Positions 1-7,512 of a stretch of DNA of 64,000 nucleotides are shown one piece after another. A model generated the notes under the pieces. That model had not been told where the DNA came from. It worked only from the letters and a program-made list of their open reading frames with translations, and did not search any database. Made by a program: the position numbers and the translations under genes. Each line of letters starts with the position of its first letter. Positions within the stretch are counted from its first letter, which is position 1. The stretch spans positions 4,740,267 to 4,804,266 of the forward strand of contig NZ_CP030287.1 of NCBI RefSeq assembly GCF_003287935.1, written 5' to 3'. The stretch comes from Streptomyces sp. ICC1 (lineage in GTDB: Bacteria > Actinomycetota > Actinomycetes > Streptomycetales > Streptomycetaceae).

Positions 1-207
1 ATGGAGGACATGTTCCGCCTCCTGGCCATCGCCAAGATCGAGGACCGCTTCGTGGTGCCCAGCGCGGCCCGCGGCGAGGCCGAGGCGCTCGCCGGGTCCC
101 ACCCGCTGGACGGGGCCGCAGCCGCCGCCGAGCAGGGCTGCCCGGTCGGCGCCCTGCCCGAGCCCCGGGTGATGCTCAACCTCGGCTCCACGAGGAGGGG
201 CAAGTGA
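1..207 (+). CDS. narH: Nitrate reductase beta subunit NarH, C-terminal end (5' end outside window)
   Basis: This is the last 68 codons of an open frame that enters from the left edge. It begins MEDMFRLLAIAKIEDRFVVP, which matches the C-terminal region of the iron-sulfur beta subunit of membrane-bound respiratory nitrate reductase. That subunit passes electrons from NarI heme to the molybdenum catalytic subunit NarG. The Fe-S cysteine motifs lie upstream and are not visible, so identity rests on this tail and on the narJ and narI genes that follow. The stop codon overlaps the narJ start in a GTGA arrangement, implying translational coupling. The methionine at base 1 is probably internal. Confidence 0.85.
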   Translation: MEDMFRLLAIAKIEDRFVVPSAARGEAEALAGSHPLDGAAAAAEQGCPVGALPEPRVMLNLGSTRRGK

Positions 208-914
208 GCGTGCGACCGCCGAGAGGCCCGATGGGGGGCCCCGCACTGGTACGACTGGTCGCGGGCTGTGTCCTGCAGTACCCCGGCGACTACTTCCACG
301 ATGAACTCCCGCGGCTCCGTGCGGCCCTCGCCGGGGTGCCCGCCGAACCGGCCGCACTGCTCGGCTCGTTCCTCGACGAGGCCGAGCGGCAGACCCCGAT
401 CGAGCTGTGCGCCCAGTACACCTCGACCTTCGACACCCGCAACCGGCGCTGCCTCTACCTCACGTGGTGGGTGGACGGCGACACCCGCCGGCGCGGGCTG
501 TCCCTGGTCCGGCTGAAGCGGATCTACCGGGACTTCGGGCTGGAGTACGCGGGCGAGGAACTGCCCGACTTCCTGCCGGTGGCCCTGGAGTTCGCCGCCC
601 GCGTGGAGGAGGCCGGCACCGAGCTGCTCCAGGAGCACCGGGCCGGGCTGGAGCTGCTGCGGCTCGCGCTCACCGAGTCCGCCTCCCCGTACGCCCGGGT
701 CCTCGAAGCCGTCTGCTCGACGCTGCCCGGACCCTCCCCCGAGACCAAGGCCGAGGCCAAGGCGCTGGCGAAGAACGGCCCGCCGCAGGAGCTGGTGGGC
801 GCGGGCTCGGCGCTCGAACCGTTCGGGCCGGGCCTCGACATGCCGGCCGACCTCCCCCTGCGGACCCCCGCCGACCTCCCGTGGCCCGTGACACCCGAAA
901 GGCAGACGGCCTGA
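204..914 (+). CDS. narJ: Nitrate reductase molybdenum cofactor assembly chaperone NarJ
   Basis: The product is 236 residues, normal for NarJ, the cytoplasmic chaperone that holds NarG while the molybdenum cofactor is inserted and before NarGH docks on NarI. The hallmark segment RCLYLTWWVDGDTRRRG (about residues 90-106) matches the conserved NarJ signature, followed by a helical domain ending near residue 165. The tail from about 175 is proline- and alanine-rich and poorly conserved. The GTG start at 204 overlaps the narH stop, and the stop at 912-914 overlaps the narI ATG, so narH, narJ and narI are one translationally coupled unit. Confidence 0.93.
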   Translation: MSVRPPRGPMGGPALVRLVAGCVLQYPGDYFHDELPRLRAALAGVPAEPAALLGSFLDEAERQTPIELCAQYTSTFDTRNRRCLYLTWWVDGDTRRRGLSLVRLKRIYRDFGLEYAGEELPDFLPVALEFAARVEEAGTELLQEHRAGLELLRLALTESASPYARVLEAVCSTLPGPSPETKAEAKALAKNGPPQELVGAGSALEPFGPGLDMPADLPLRTPADLPWPVTPERQTA

Positions 915-1639
915 TGGACCTCCTCCTGTGGGGCGTGCTCCCGTACGTCTCGATCGCGCTGCTGATCGCGGGCACGGTCTGGCGGGCCCGCTTCGACAAG
1001 TTCGGCTGGACCACCCACTCCTCCCAGCTGCACGAGTCGCGGCTGCTGCGCATCGGCTCGCCGCTCTTCCACTTCGGCATGCTCTTCGTGGTCCTCGGCC
1101 ACGTGGTCGGCCTGCTGATCCCGAAGAGCTGGACCGACGCCGCGGGCCTGAGCGACCACGCCTACCACCTGCTGGCCGTCTCCACCGGCGCGATCGCGGG
1201 CGTCGCGGCCGCCGCCGGCATCGGGATCCTGGTCTACCGGCGCTTCAAGGTCCCGGCCGTGCGCAGGGCGACGCTGCGCAGCGACCACCTGATGTACAGC
1301 TTCCTGCTCGGCGCGATGGTGCTGGGCCTCACCGCCACGGTCCTCAACTCGACGGGAATGACGGACGGCTACAACTACCGTGACGGCATCTCGCCCTGGT
1401 TCCGCAGCCTGTTCACCTTCACCCCGGACCACCACCTGATGGCGGGCGCCCCGCTCGCCTTCAAGCTGCACATCCTCTTCGGCTTCACGCTGTTCGCGCT
1501 GATCCCGTACTCGCGGCTGGTCCACGCGTTCTCCGTGCCGCTGAAGTACCTGTTCCGGCCGTACGTGGTCTACCGCAAGCGGGACCCCGCGCAGCTCGCC
1601 AACCGCGAGACCAAGCGCGGCTGGGAGCGCGTGTCGTGA
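914..1639 (+). CDS. narI: Respiratory nitrate reductase gamma subunit NarI (cytochrome b)
   Basis: A 241-residue integral membrane cytochrome b that oxidises menaquinol and delivers electrons to NarH. Five hydrophobic segments are visible. Four histidines fall where the two b-heme axial ligands of NarI are expected: H53 and H63 in the second helix (LFHFGMLFVVLGHVVG) and H186 and H204 in the last helix (KLHILFGFTLFALIPYSRLVH). The ATG at 914 overlaps the narJ stop (ATGA), and its own stop overlaps the GTG of the next gene. Because NarI needs heme, the heme-type enzymes immediately downstream make functional sense. Confidence 0.95.
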   Translation: MDLLLWGVLPYVSIALLIAGTVWRARFDKFGWTTHSSQLHESRLLRIGSPLFHFGMLFVVLGHVVGLLIPKSWTDAAGLSDHAYHLLAVSTGAIAGVAAAAGIGILVYRRFKVPAVRRATLRSDHLMYSFLLGAMVLGLTATVLNSTGMTDGYNYRDGISPWFRSLFTFTPDHHLMAGAPLAFKLHILFGFTLFALIPYSRLVHAFSVPLKYLFRPYVVYRKRDPAQLANRETKRGWERVS

Positions 1640-2859
1640 CCCCGCACCCCACCCGCGGGCCCGTTCCCGCCACGCACCGCACCATCGTGCGCCGGCCCCG
1701 GCACGCGGTCGGCGAGCGGCCCTTCATCGTGATCTGGGAGGCGACGCGGGCCTGCCCGCTGGCCTGTCTGCACTGCCGGGCCGAGGCGCAGACCGCCCGC
1801 CACCCCGAGGAGCTCGACGGCGCGGACGCCCGCCGGGTGATGGACCAGATCGCCGCCTTCGGCAAGCCCGGCCCGCTCTTCGTGATCACCGGCGGGGACC
1901 CCTTCCAGCGCGCCGACCTCACCGACCTCGTGGCGTACGGGACCTCGCTGGGCCTGCGCGTCGCCGTGTCCCCCTCCGGTACGCCCACGCTGACGCCGGA
2001 GAACCTGGTGGCGGTGCGCGAGGCGGGCGCCATCGCGCTCTCCCTCTCGCTGGACGGTTCGACGGCCGGGCGCCACGACGCCTTCCGGGGCGTTCCCGGC
2101 GTGTTCGACTGGACGCTGGACGGCTGGCGGGCCGCCCGGGAGCTCGGGCTCAAGGTCCAGATCAACACCACGGTCACCCGCGGCAGCCTGGAGGACCTCG
2201 CCGACATCGCCTCGCTCGTCAAGCGCGAGGGCGCGATGCTGTGGTCCGGCTTCGTCCTGGTCCCGACCGGGCGCGGCGAGCAGTTGGACTCGCTCACGGC
2301 CGCCGAGGTCGAGGACGTCCTGCACTTCCTCTACGACTGCGGGGCCGTGATGGCCACCAAGACGACCGAGGGCCACCACTTCCGGCGGGTCGCGCTGCAG
2401 CGCACCGTCCTCGAAGCCCGCGGCGAGCGGCCGGTCCTGGGCGGGCTGTACGGGCGCCTGTCGGACCGCGCCCGCGAGCTCGGGCTGTTCGAGGGCGAGC
2501 GGCGGGCCGTGCGCCGCCCGCCGATGGACGTCTCCTCGGGCCGCGGGTTCGTCTTCATCTCGCACACGGGCGAGGTGCACCCCAGCGGCTTCCTGCCCGT
2601 CTCCGCGGGCAACGTGAAGAACCACCCGCTGACCGAGATCTACCGGGGCTCCGCACTGTTCACCAAGCTCCGCGATCCGTCGCTGCTGCGCGGCAAGTGC
2701 GGGGCGTGCGAGTTCAAGACGGTGTGCGGGGGGTCGCGCTCGCGGGCGTACGGCTTCACCCGCGACGTGCTGGAGGCCGACCCGTACTGCGCGTACGAGC
2801 CGGGCAGCTTCCCGTACCAGGAGGACCTCAAGGCGCTGGCCGAAAGCATGAGGCGCTGA
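1636..2859 (+). CDS. Radical SAM/SPASM protein, heme d1/alternative heme synthase type
   Basis: A 407-residue radical SAM enzyme. The CX3CX2C cluster motif is at C40, C44 and C47 (RACPLACLHC), with a GGDPF SAM-binding segment near residue 77. A C-terminal SPASM-like cysteine cluster (GKCGACEFKTVCGG and a later C) would bind auxiliary Fe-S clusters. The overall pattern resembles the NirJ/AhbD-like family often placed next to porphyrin genes in actinobacteria (TIGR04053-like, recognised by eye). The GTG start overlaps the narI stop, so it is translated as part of the nar operon, and a HemY-like oxidase follows. I infer a role in porphyrin side-chain chemistry; the exact substrate cannot be read from sequence. 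Confidence 0.82.
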   Translation: MTPHPTRGPVPATHRTIVRRPRHAVGERPFIVIWEATRACPLACLHCRAEAQTARHPEELDGADARRVMDQIAAFGKPGPLFVITGGDPFQRADLTDLVAYGTSLGLRVAVSPSGTPTLTPENLVAVREAGAIALSLSLDGSTAGRHDAFRGVPGVFDWTLDGWRAARELGLKVQINTTVTRGSLEDLADIASLVKREGAMLWSGFVLVPTGRGEQLDSLTAAEVEDVLHFLYDCGAVMATKTTEGHHFRRVALQRTVLEARGERPVLGGLYGRLSDRARELGLFEGERRAVRRPPMDVSSGRGFVFISHTGEVHPSGFLPVSAGNVKNHPLTEIYRGSALFTKLRDPSLLRGKCGACEFKTVCGGSRSRAYGFTRDVLEADPYCAYEPGSFPYQEDLKALAESMRR

Positions 2860-2922
2860 CCCACTCGGTTCCCATATGTTTCATAGGGGCACATATCGGC
2901 CTCGGGGCCACGGGAGAACACA

Positions 2923-4302
2923 ATGCGTTCAGTGATCGTCATCGGTGGCGGCATCAGCGGTCTGGCCGCCGCGTGGCAGTTGCGCGGCCAGGCCGATGTG
3001 ACCGTGCTGGAGAGCCACGCCAAGGTCGGCGGGAAGCTCCGTACCGGCACCATCGCCGGAATCACCGTCGACGAGGGCGCCGAATCCCTCATGGCCCTGC
3101 GCCCGGAGGCCGTGGAACTGGCCGCCGCCGTCGGACTGGGCGAGGCCCTGTGCGATCCGGCGAAGGCCCCCACCACCATCTGGACCAACGGCGGGCTGCG
3201 CCCGCTGCCCGCCGGCCACGTGATGGGCGTCCCCACCGACCCCTCGACGCTGATCGGCACCGGCCTGCTCTCCCCCGAGGGCGTCGCGCGCGTCGCCGCG
3301 GAGGAGACCCTCCCGGCCACCCCGCTGACCGAGGACTGCTCGGTCACCGCGTACCTGTCGGCCCGCTTCGGCCAGGAGGCCGTCGACCGGCTGATCGAGC
3401 CCATGCTGGGCGGCGTCTACGCCGGCCTCGCCGACCGGCTCTCGCTGCGCGCGGCCATGCCCCGGATCGCGGCCCTCGCCGAACAGGGCACCCCGCTCCT
3501 GCCGGCCCTGCGCCGGATGCGCGCGGCGGGCGCCCCGCGTTCGGCGGCCGTGGCCGTCCAGGGCGTCGTCGGCGGCACCGGCCGCTTCCCGGCGGCGGTC
3601 GCCGAAGCCTGCGGGGCCCGCATCCTCACCGGCACGACGGCCCGCTCCCTGCAGCGGACCGCCGGCGACCGCTGGCGCGTGCAGGCCATGACCGGCGACG
3701 GCGCGCTGACGATGGAGGCGGACGCGGTCGTCCTCGCGCTGCCCGCCTTCGCCGCGGCGGAGCTGCTGCGCCCCCACTCGCCCCTCGCCGAGGCCGAGCT
3801 CTCCTCGATCCCGCACGCCTCGACGGCCGTGATCACCATGGCCTTCTCCCGCGCCCAGGCCCACTTCCTCCCCCAGGGCAACGGCTTCCTGGTCCCGCCG
3901 GTCGACGGCCACACCCTCAAGGCCGCGTCCTTCCTCTCCAACAAGTGGTCCTGGCTGAACGACGCGGCCCCCGAGACCTTCGTGCTGCGCGCGTCCATCG
4001 GCCGCATCGGCGAGGACGAGCTGCTCAGCCGGCCCGACCGGCACCTGGTCCGCTCCGCCATCGCCGAACTGCACCGCGCGGTGGGCCCGATGGGCGAACC
4101 CCTGGCCACCCGCGTCACCCGCTGGGACCGGGGCCTGCCCCAGTACGGCGTCGGCCACCGCGACCGCGTCGCCCGCATCCGCGAGGCCGCCGGCAAGCTC
4201 CCGGGCATCGCCCTGTGCGGCGCGGCCTACGAGGGCGTCGGCGTGGCCGCCTGCGTCGCGACGGGCCGCGCGGCGGCCCGGCAGGTCCTCGCGGAGGCGT
4301 AG
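2923..4302 (+). CDS. hemY: Protoporphyrinogen/coproporphyrinogen III oxidase, HemY type
   Basis: A 459-residue FAD-dependent amine-oxidase-fold protein. The N-terminus carries the dinucleotide-binding motif VIVIGGGISGLAAAWQL, then a VLESHAKVGGKLRT segment typical of porphyrinogen oxidases, and the C-terminus has the FAD-contact region LCGAAYEGVGVAACVATG. In actinobacteria such enzymes (HemY/CgoX) oxidise coproporphyrinogen III to coproporphyrin III in the coproporphyrin-dependent heme pathway. It lies 63 bp after the radical SAM gene with a GGGAGA ribosome site, probably in the same transcript. The C-terminus looks complete, but DNA of a different character begins immediately after its stop codon. 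Confidence 0.92.
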   Translation: MRSVIVIGGGISGLAAAWQLRGQADVTVLESHAKVGGKLRTGTIAGITVDEGAESLMALRPEAVELAAAVGLGEALCDPAKAPTTIWTNGGLRPLPAGHVMGVPTDPSTLIGTGLLSPEGVARVAAEETLPATPLTEDCSVTAYLSARFGQEAVDRLIEPMLGGVYAGLADRLSLRAAMPRIAALAEQGTPLLPALRRMRAAGAPRSAAVAVQGVVGGTGRFPAAVAEACGARILTGTTARSLQRTAGDRWRVQAMTGDGALTMEADAVVLALPAFAAAELLRPHSPLAEAELSSIPHASTAVITMAFSRAQAHFLPQGNGFLVPPVDGHTLKAASFLSNKWSWLNDAAPETFVLRASIGRIGEDELLSRPDRHLVRSAIAELHRAVGPMGEPLATRVTRWDRGLPQYGVGHRDRVARIREAAGKLPGIALCGAAYEGVGVAACVATGRAAARQVLAEA

Positions 4303-4706
4303 ACCCCCGCACCCCCACCGAGACCACCCACGCGAACGGCACCGTCACCCGCACCTTCGAGCCCGTCCCCACCACCCCGGCGGAGCCGCTCCTGCCCGTC
4401 GCCCCCGCCACGGTCCCCGGCCGCCGACTGCCCGCCTGGACCTACTCCACCCGCGCCCTCAAGACCTACATGTACGCGGGCGCCGCCGGCGCGGCCGTCA
4501 CCGTAGCCGCCATATACGGCCCCGCCATCGGCGCCGGAGCCGCGGCAGCCGCCGCCGGGGTCTGGGCCGCCGTCATCACCGCCGCCAAGGTCCTCGGCTC
4601 CATCGCCTTCCTGCTCGGCCTCGTCTACGTCCTGGCCCCGCGGAAGAGGAAGCCCCGCACCGGCACCTTCGAGGGCGTCCTGTCCGGGACCTGGCGCCAG
4701 GACTGA
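4303..4706 (+). pseudogene. 5'-truncated small membrane protein of plasmid type
   Basis: An open frame continues to a stop at 4704-4706 and encodes about 134 residues ending RTGTFEGVLSGTWRQD. It has a proline-rich N-terminal part, an Ala/Gly-rich hydrophobic hairpin (about 60 residues, two membrane segments) and a basic tail. No ATG, GTG or TTG lies in frame between the hemY stop and the membrane region; the first methionine is inside it, at KTYMYAG. The layout resembles small membrane proteins of Streptomyces conjugative elements, followed by another element-type gene. I infer that the 5' end was lost where the mobile block joins the hemY region. Function is unknown. Confidence 0.5.
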
Positions 4707-4791
4707 CTCACCCCACCTCGAACTCCACCGGTCCCGCCCTCCAGCACAGGGCGGTGCCGGTGCCGTACGACCCCGACTCCGGAGGAGCTCC

Positions 4792-5607
4792 GTGTCCACC
4801 ACCATCCGCGTCGCCGCACTCACGATCGGCGGCAAGACCGTCGAGTGCCCCGACGGCGCCGGCCGCAAGCCCGCCGCACTGCGCCTGCTCCCGTCCGGCC
4901 CGGCCGTCATGGCCACCTGCGGCCAGAGTCACGGAGCCAACCGACTCGGCGTCGGCGGCAAGCAGTGCTTCTTCGCCCTCAACGGCCTCACCGCCCAGGC
5001 CCTGGCCACCATCGCCACCCAGCTCAAGCCCGGGAAGATCGCCGTGACCCTGCCCGGCGGCGTGAAGCTGGAGGGCCGAATCCTCGAGACTGGCACCGCC
5101 GACGCCAAGACCCAGGCCGCAGCCGCCCAGTTCGCCAAGGCCAACGGCCAGCAGCCCGGCGACCAACGCGGCCGCGCCCCCAGCGGTGGCGGAACCGCCA
5201 AGGCCGCCTTCGGTGCCCTCACCGGAGCCTTCGGCGCCGTCAGCGCCGTCGCCGGAGCCGCCGGCCAGATCGCCGGAGCTGCCGGATCGGCGGTCACCGC
5301 CACGGCCGGAGCGGCCGGGAAAGTTGCCGACGCGGGCAAAGCCGGATTCGGAACCGCCACCGCCGGAATCAACGCGGTCAGCAAGAACTCCGCGCTGCGG
5401 CACAAGAGCGAACAGAACCGCGAGGACCGCATGGAGCGCGGCGAAGAACGGGCCCACGACGCCACCCAGCGCGGCGAAGAGCGCGCCGACAAGGAGCGCC
5501 GCGACATTCGCCGCGACCGGGCCGCCGAGCGGCGCGAGGCCCAGGCGGAGCGGGAATCCCAGCGGACCCACGAGCGCGAAACCCAAGGCCAGAGCGACGA
5601 CGGCTGA
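4792..5607 (+). CDS. Hypothetical element protein with Ala/Gly-rich middle and charged coiled C-terminus
   Basis: 271 residues from a GTG start preceded by a strong GGAGGAG site at 4781. Residues 1-110 form a compact globular region with two cysteines (C20, C42) and a possible beta-rich fold. Residues 125-205 are a low-complexity Ala/Gly/Val stretch that may insert in or lie on membrane. Residues 205-271 are extremely rich in Glu, Arg, Asp and Gln (repeated GEERA and RRD units) and look like a charged helix. I do not recognise a family. It is the first complete gene of the element block and the likely head of the rightward small-gene cluster that ends at the terminator near 13.3 kb. Confidence 0.6.
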   Translation: MSTTIRVAALTIGGKTVECPDGAGRKPAALRLLPSGPAVMATCGQSHGANRLGVGGKQCFFALNGLTAQALATIATQLKPGKIAVTLPGGVKLEGRILETGTADAKTQAAAAQFAKANGQQPGDQRGRAPSGGGTAKAAFGALTGAFGAVSAVAGAAGQIAGAAGSAVTATAGAAGKVADAGKAGFGTATAGINAVSKNSALRHKSEQNREDRMERGEERAHDATQRGEERADKERRDIRRDRAAERREAQAERESQRTHERETQGQSDDG

Positions 5608-5640
5608 ACCAGCCGCCACCGGAAACCCACCTTGCAAACA

Positions 5641-5674
5641 CAGTTAGGCCCGTTACCCCCAACACCCCTAACTG
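5641..5674. repeat. Inverted repeat around a GTTACCCCCAAC core
   Basis: Perfect 8-bp arms CAGTTAGG (5641-5648) and CCTAACTG (5667-5674) flank a variant of the recurring element motif (GTTACCCCCAAC at 5652-5663). It lies in the gap upstream of a small gene. It is probably an operator or an RNA hairpin and is degenerate relative to the copies at 6685, 11641 and 23874. Confidence 0.5.
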
Positions 5675-5708
5675 CACGGAATCCATTGCCAGCGACCAGG
5701 AGAAGGCC

Positions 5709-5903
5709 ATGTTCAAAGCAGGCGACGAAGTACGGATCGTGAGCTGCGAAGACGACAGCCGTGCGGTCGGACGGACCGGGCGGATCGTGGACGAGACCCC
5801 GCCCGGCCCGCTCACCGGCGGCCGCTGGACCGTCGACCGGATCGGCATCCTCATCGGCCCCGTCCTGTGCCACGGGTACGAGCTGGAGAAGGCCGGCTCC
5901 TGA
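5709..5903 (+). CDS. Small conserved hypothetical protein, SH3/KOW-like
   Basis: 64 residues, MFKAGDEVRIVSCEDDSRAV onward. The start is chosen by the AGGAGAAGG ribosome site a few bases upstream. The sequence alternates short beta-strands with glycine turns (GDEVRIV, GRTGRIVDE, GRWTVD) and looks like a small SH3-like barrel of the kind used for nucleic-acid or protein binding. That is a structural guess; no catalytic residues are apparent. It belongs to the run of same-strand small genes of the element. Confidence 0.6.
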   Translation: MFKAGDEVRIVSCEDDSRAVGRTGRIVDETPPGPLTGGRWTVDRIGILIGPVLCHGYELEKAGS

Positions 5904-5994
5904 CCCTGCACGTCACACCCACCTCTTCCACGCGCCCGCCCCGGTCTCCCGGGGCGGGCGCCCGCATGTCGTCACCGAACCGAAGGAGGCTGCA

Positions 5995-6189
5995 GTGCAG
6001 CTCTCGCTCTCCGCCGTCGTGGTCCTGGCCCTCGTGCTCGTCGTCATGATCCGGGGCGGTCACCTCAAGTGGCCCGCCGCCATCGTCGCGGTCCTGTTCG
6101 GCTTCTTCCTCGCCGGAACCACCCTCGCGCCCACCGTCCAGCAGGGCGTGGAGGGCGTCACCTCCACCGTCTCCAACATCAACCCGTGA
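5995..6189 (+). CDS. Small two-helix membrane protein
   Basis: 64 residues from a GTG start with a clear AAGGAGG site (5983-5989). Two hydrophobic segments are visible, about residues 4-20 and 27-46, joined by a short basic loop (RGGHLKW), followed by a polar tail. Tiny membrane proteins of this type are common in Streptomyces conjugative elements, where some (Spd proteins) help plasmid spread between mycelial compartments. Assignment to that role here is inference from context only. Confidence 0.6.
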   Translation: MQLSLSAVVVLALVLVVMIRGGHLKWPAAIVAVLFGFFLAGTTLAPTVQQGVEGVTSTVSNINP

Positions 6190-6208
6190 CCCAGGAAGAG
6201 GTAGCACC

Positions 6209-7357
6209 GTGATGCCGGACGACCCTTTCCGTACAGCAGGCGACCTGTGGAACAGGCTCGTCGGCCACCAGCCCGCCGTCGCCGCGGCGCTTGCCCTGAA
6301 GCTGCGCGAGCTGCCCGACGACTGGACGATGCGCGAGCTGGGCCTCGTACGCCCCGAGGCCGCGCTCGCCCTGCCCTCCTCCGACCCTGAGCACCGGGTG
6401 GAGATCGAGCCGAGCGACGCTGGGGACTGGGAGAACTGCCCCGCCTGCGGGGAGGCCGCCGACGACTTCTGTCGCTACCACCGGGGCTACACGGCCGGGT
6501 ATGAGGCGCTGCACCAGCCGCTGCTGGACGCGATCACCATCGACACGGACGTCACGGTCCGGGTGGCACTCCAGCGAGTGGCCGACGAGGAGGACGCGTC
6601 GGCAGACGGTGTGCCGGTTGGCACCGTCTCGGCGGCCAGCCCGGCGGCACAGCCCGCTCCGTCCTCACCCCACCCCAGCACCAGTCAGACCCGTTGGACC
6701 CAACACCCCCGGCCTTCCACGGAAGGGCTAGTCGCGAAGATCCGACTGCCCTGGATGAGTCGTGCCGACCGTCGCCTGTGGCGCAGCGCCGACAGCCTCC
6801 AGGACCTTGGAGACCGGGTGGCCCTCTGGCTCACCGGCGCCGTCGCGAGCCAGGCCGGCTACCAGCCGCGGTACGGCCCGGACCCCGAGACCGCCCACCT
6901 GATCCCGGTCCTCGCCCGCCTCAACCGCTCCGGCCTCATCACCGACTGCTCCCAGCCCGGCATCGAGACCACCGAACCCGACGGCACCCACTGGAGCCAG
7001 CGCGCCGCCGTCACCGGCCTGGGCGCCGACACCGGCCTGCTCCGCCGCCTCGCCCTCTCGGCCCGCGACGCCGGCCTCTGGGGCATCGTGCACACCGCCG
7101 CGACGCCCGGTGCCGGACGGGACGGCGTCATCGTCACCACCGTGGACGGCGAGCCGTACACGCAGTTCGGCGCCCACATGGACCGCCAGGTGCTGGAGAC
7201 GATCTGGCCCCCGAACCAGATCGGCCCGGGCGCCCACGAGGGTGTCCTGAGCTCCTGGCAGCTCACGATCGTCGACCCCCAGTACGGCCGGGACGACGTC
7301 CTGTGGCCCTTCCTCAGTGAAATCTGTGATGACGTCGAGGCTGATCGAATCGCCTGA
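6209..7357 (+). CDS. DUF6919-type protein with an extra N-terminal domain
   Basis: 382 residues from GTG 6209 (AGGAAGAGG site). Residues about 185-382 match the DUF6919 pattern by eye: WRSADSLQDLGDRVALWL, then a PETAHLIPVLARLNRSGLIT block and SQPG, with GTHWSQRAAVTG following. Residues 1-150 are a separate region with a CPAC-x7-C cluster (about residues 72-82) that could bind zinc. The Ser/Pro-rich linker (about residues 150-172) is encoded over a copy of the recurring element motif at 6685-6704, which elsewhere sits between genes. This may therefore be two ancestral genes joined by loss of a stop, or a real fusion. An internal ATG at 6755 could start a stand-alone DUF6919 protein. Function is unknown. 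Confidence 0.62.
   Translation: MMPDDPFRTAGDLWNRLVGHQPAVAAALALKLRELPDDWTMRELGLVRPEAALALPSSDPEHRVEIEPSDAGDWENCPACGEAADDFCRYHRGYTAGYEALHQPLLDAITIDTDVTVRVALQRVADEEDASADGVPVGTVSAASPAAQPAPSSPHPSTSQTRWTQHPRPSTEGLVAKIRLPWMSRADRRLWRSADSLQDLGDRVALWLTGAVASQAGYQPRYGPDPETAHLIPVLARLNRSGLITDCSQPGIETTEPDGTHWSQRAAVTGLGADTGLLRRLALSARDAGLWGIVHTAATPGAGRDGVIVTTVDGEPYTQFGAHMDRQVLETIWPPNQIGPGAHEGVLSSWQLTIVDPQYGRDDVLWPFLSEICDDVEADRIA
6685..6704 (+). repeat. Element motif copy: TCAGACCCGTTGGACCCAAC
   Basis: One of three near-identical 20-bp copies (others at 11641 and 23874). Its right half, GTTGG-AC-CCAAC, is a short dyad. This copy lies inside an open reading frame, in the linker before the DUF6919 part. Confidence 0.6.
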
Positions 7358-7370
7358 CCAGCACCGATTA

Positions 7371-7392
7371 CCCCTGTTGGGTCTAACAGGGG
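7371..7392. promoter_or_regulatory. Palindromic element motif CCCCTGTT-N6-AACAGGGG
   Basis: Perfect 8-bp arms (7371-7378 and 7385-7392) surround GGGTCT. The core, read on the minus strand, is GTTAGACCCAAC, the same as the motif at 11649-11660. It lies 14 bp after a stop codon and upstream of the double dyad operator at 7407-7459. It is likely a regulator binding site or a short terminator hairpin. Confidence 0.55.
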
Positions 7393-7406
7393 CAACATTT
7401 GAGAGA

Positions 7407-7459
7407 TGCCAACGAGAAGTTGGCCAATCTCCCGTTGACATGCCAACTGTGAGTTGGCA
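7407..7459 (+). promoter_or_regulatory. Promoter covered by two copies of a GCCAAC-N5-GTTGGC operator
   Basis: Two dyads with identical 6-bp arms and 5-bp spacers are visible: GCCAAC-GAGAA-GTTGGC (7408-7424) and GCCAAC-TGTGA-GTTGGC (7442-7458), centres 34 bp apart. A consensus -35 TTGACA sits at 7435-7440 between them, with CATTCT at 7458-7463 as a possible -10 after a 17-bp spacer. The second dyad fills the promoter spacer, so a repressor there should block RNA polymerase. The controlled gene is the Pycsar-like effector at 7513 and probably the genes behind it. Confidence 0.65.
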
Positions 7460-7512
7460 TTCTTTGAGTGTGGGCAGCGGCCCGCACGACCGCGACGAAG
7501 GAGTCGAACGCC

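Noticed and set aside
2241..4302. Very long plus-strand open frame of several hundred codons overlapping the radical SAM and hemY genes
   Set aside because: It is an Arg/Pro/Gly-rich shadow of two well-supported genes; only its end after 4302 has independent protein-like content, and that part is annotated separately.
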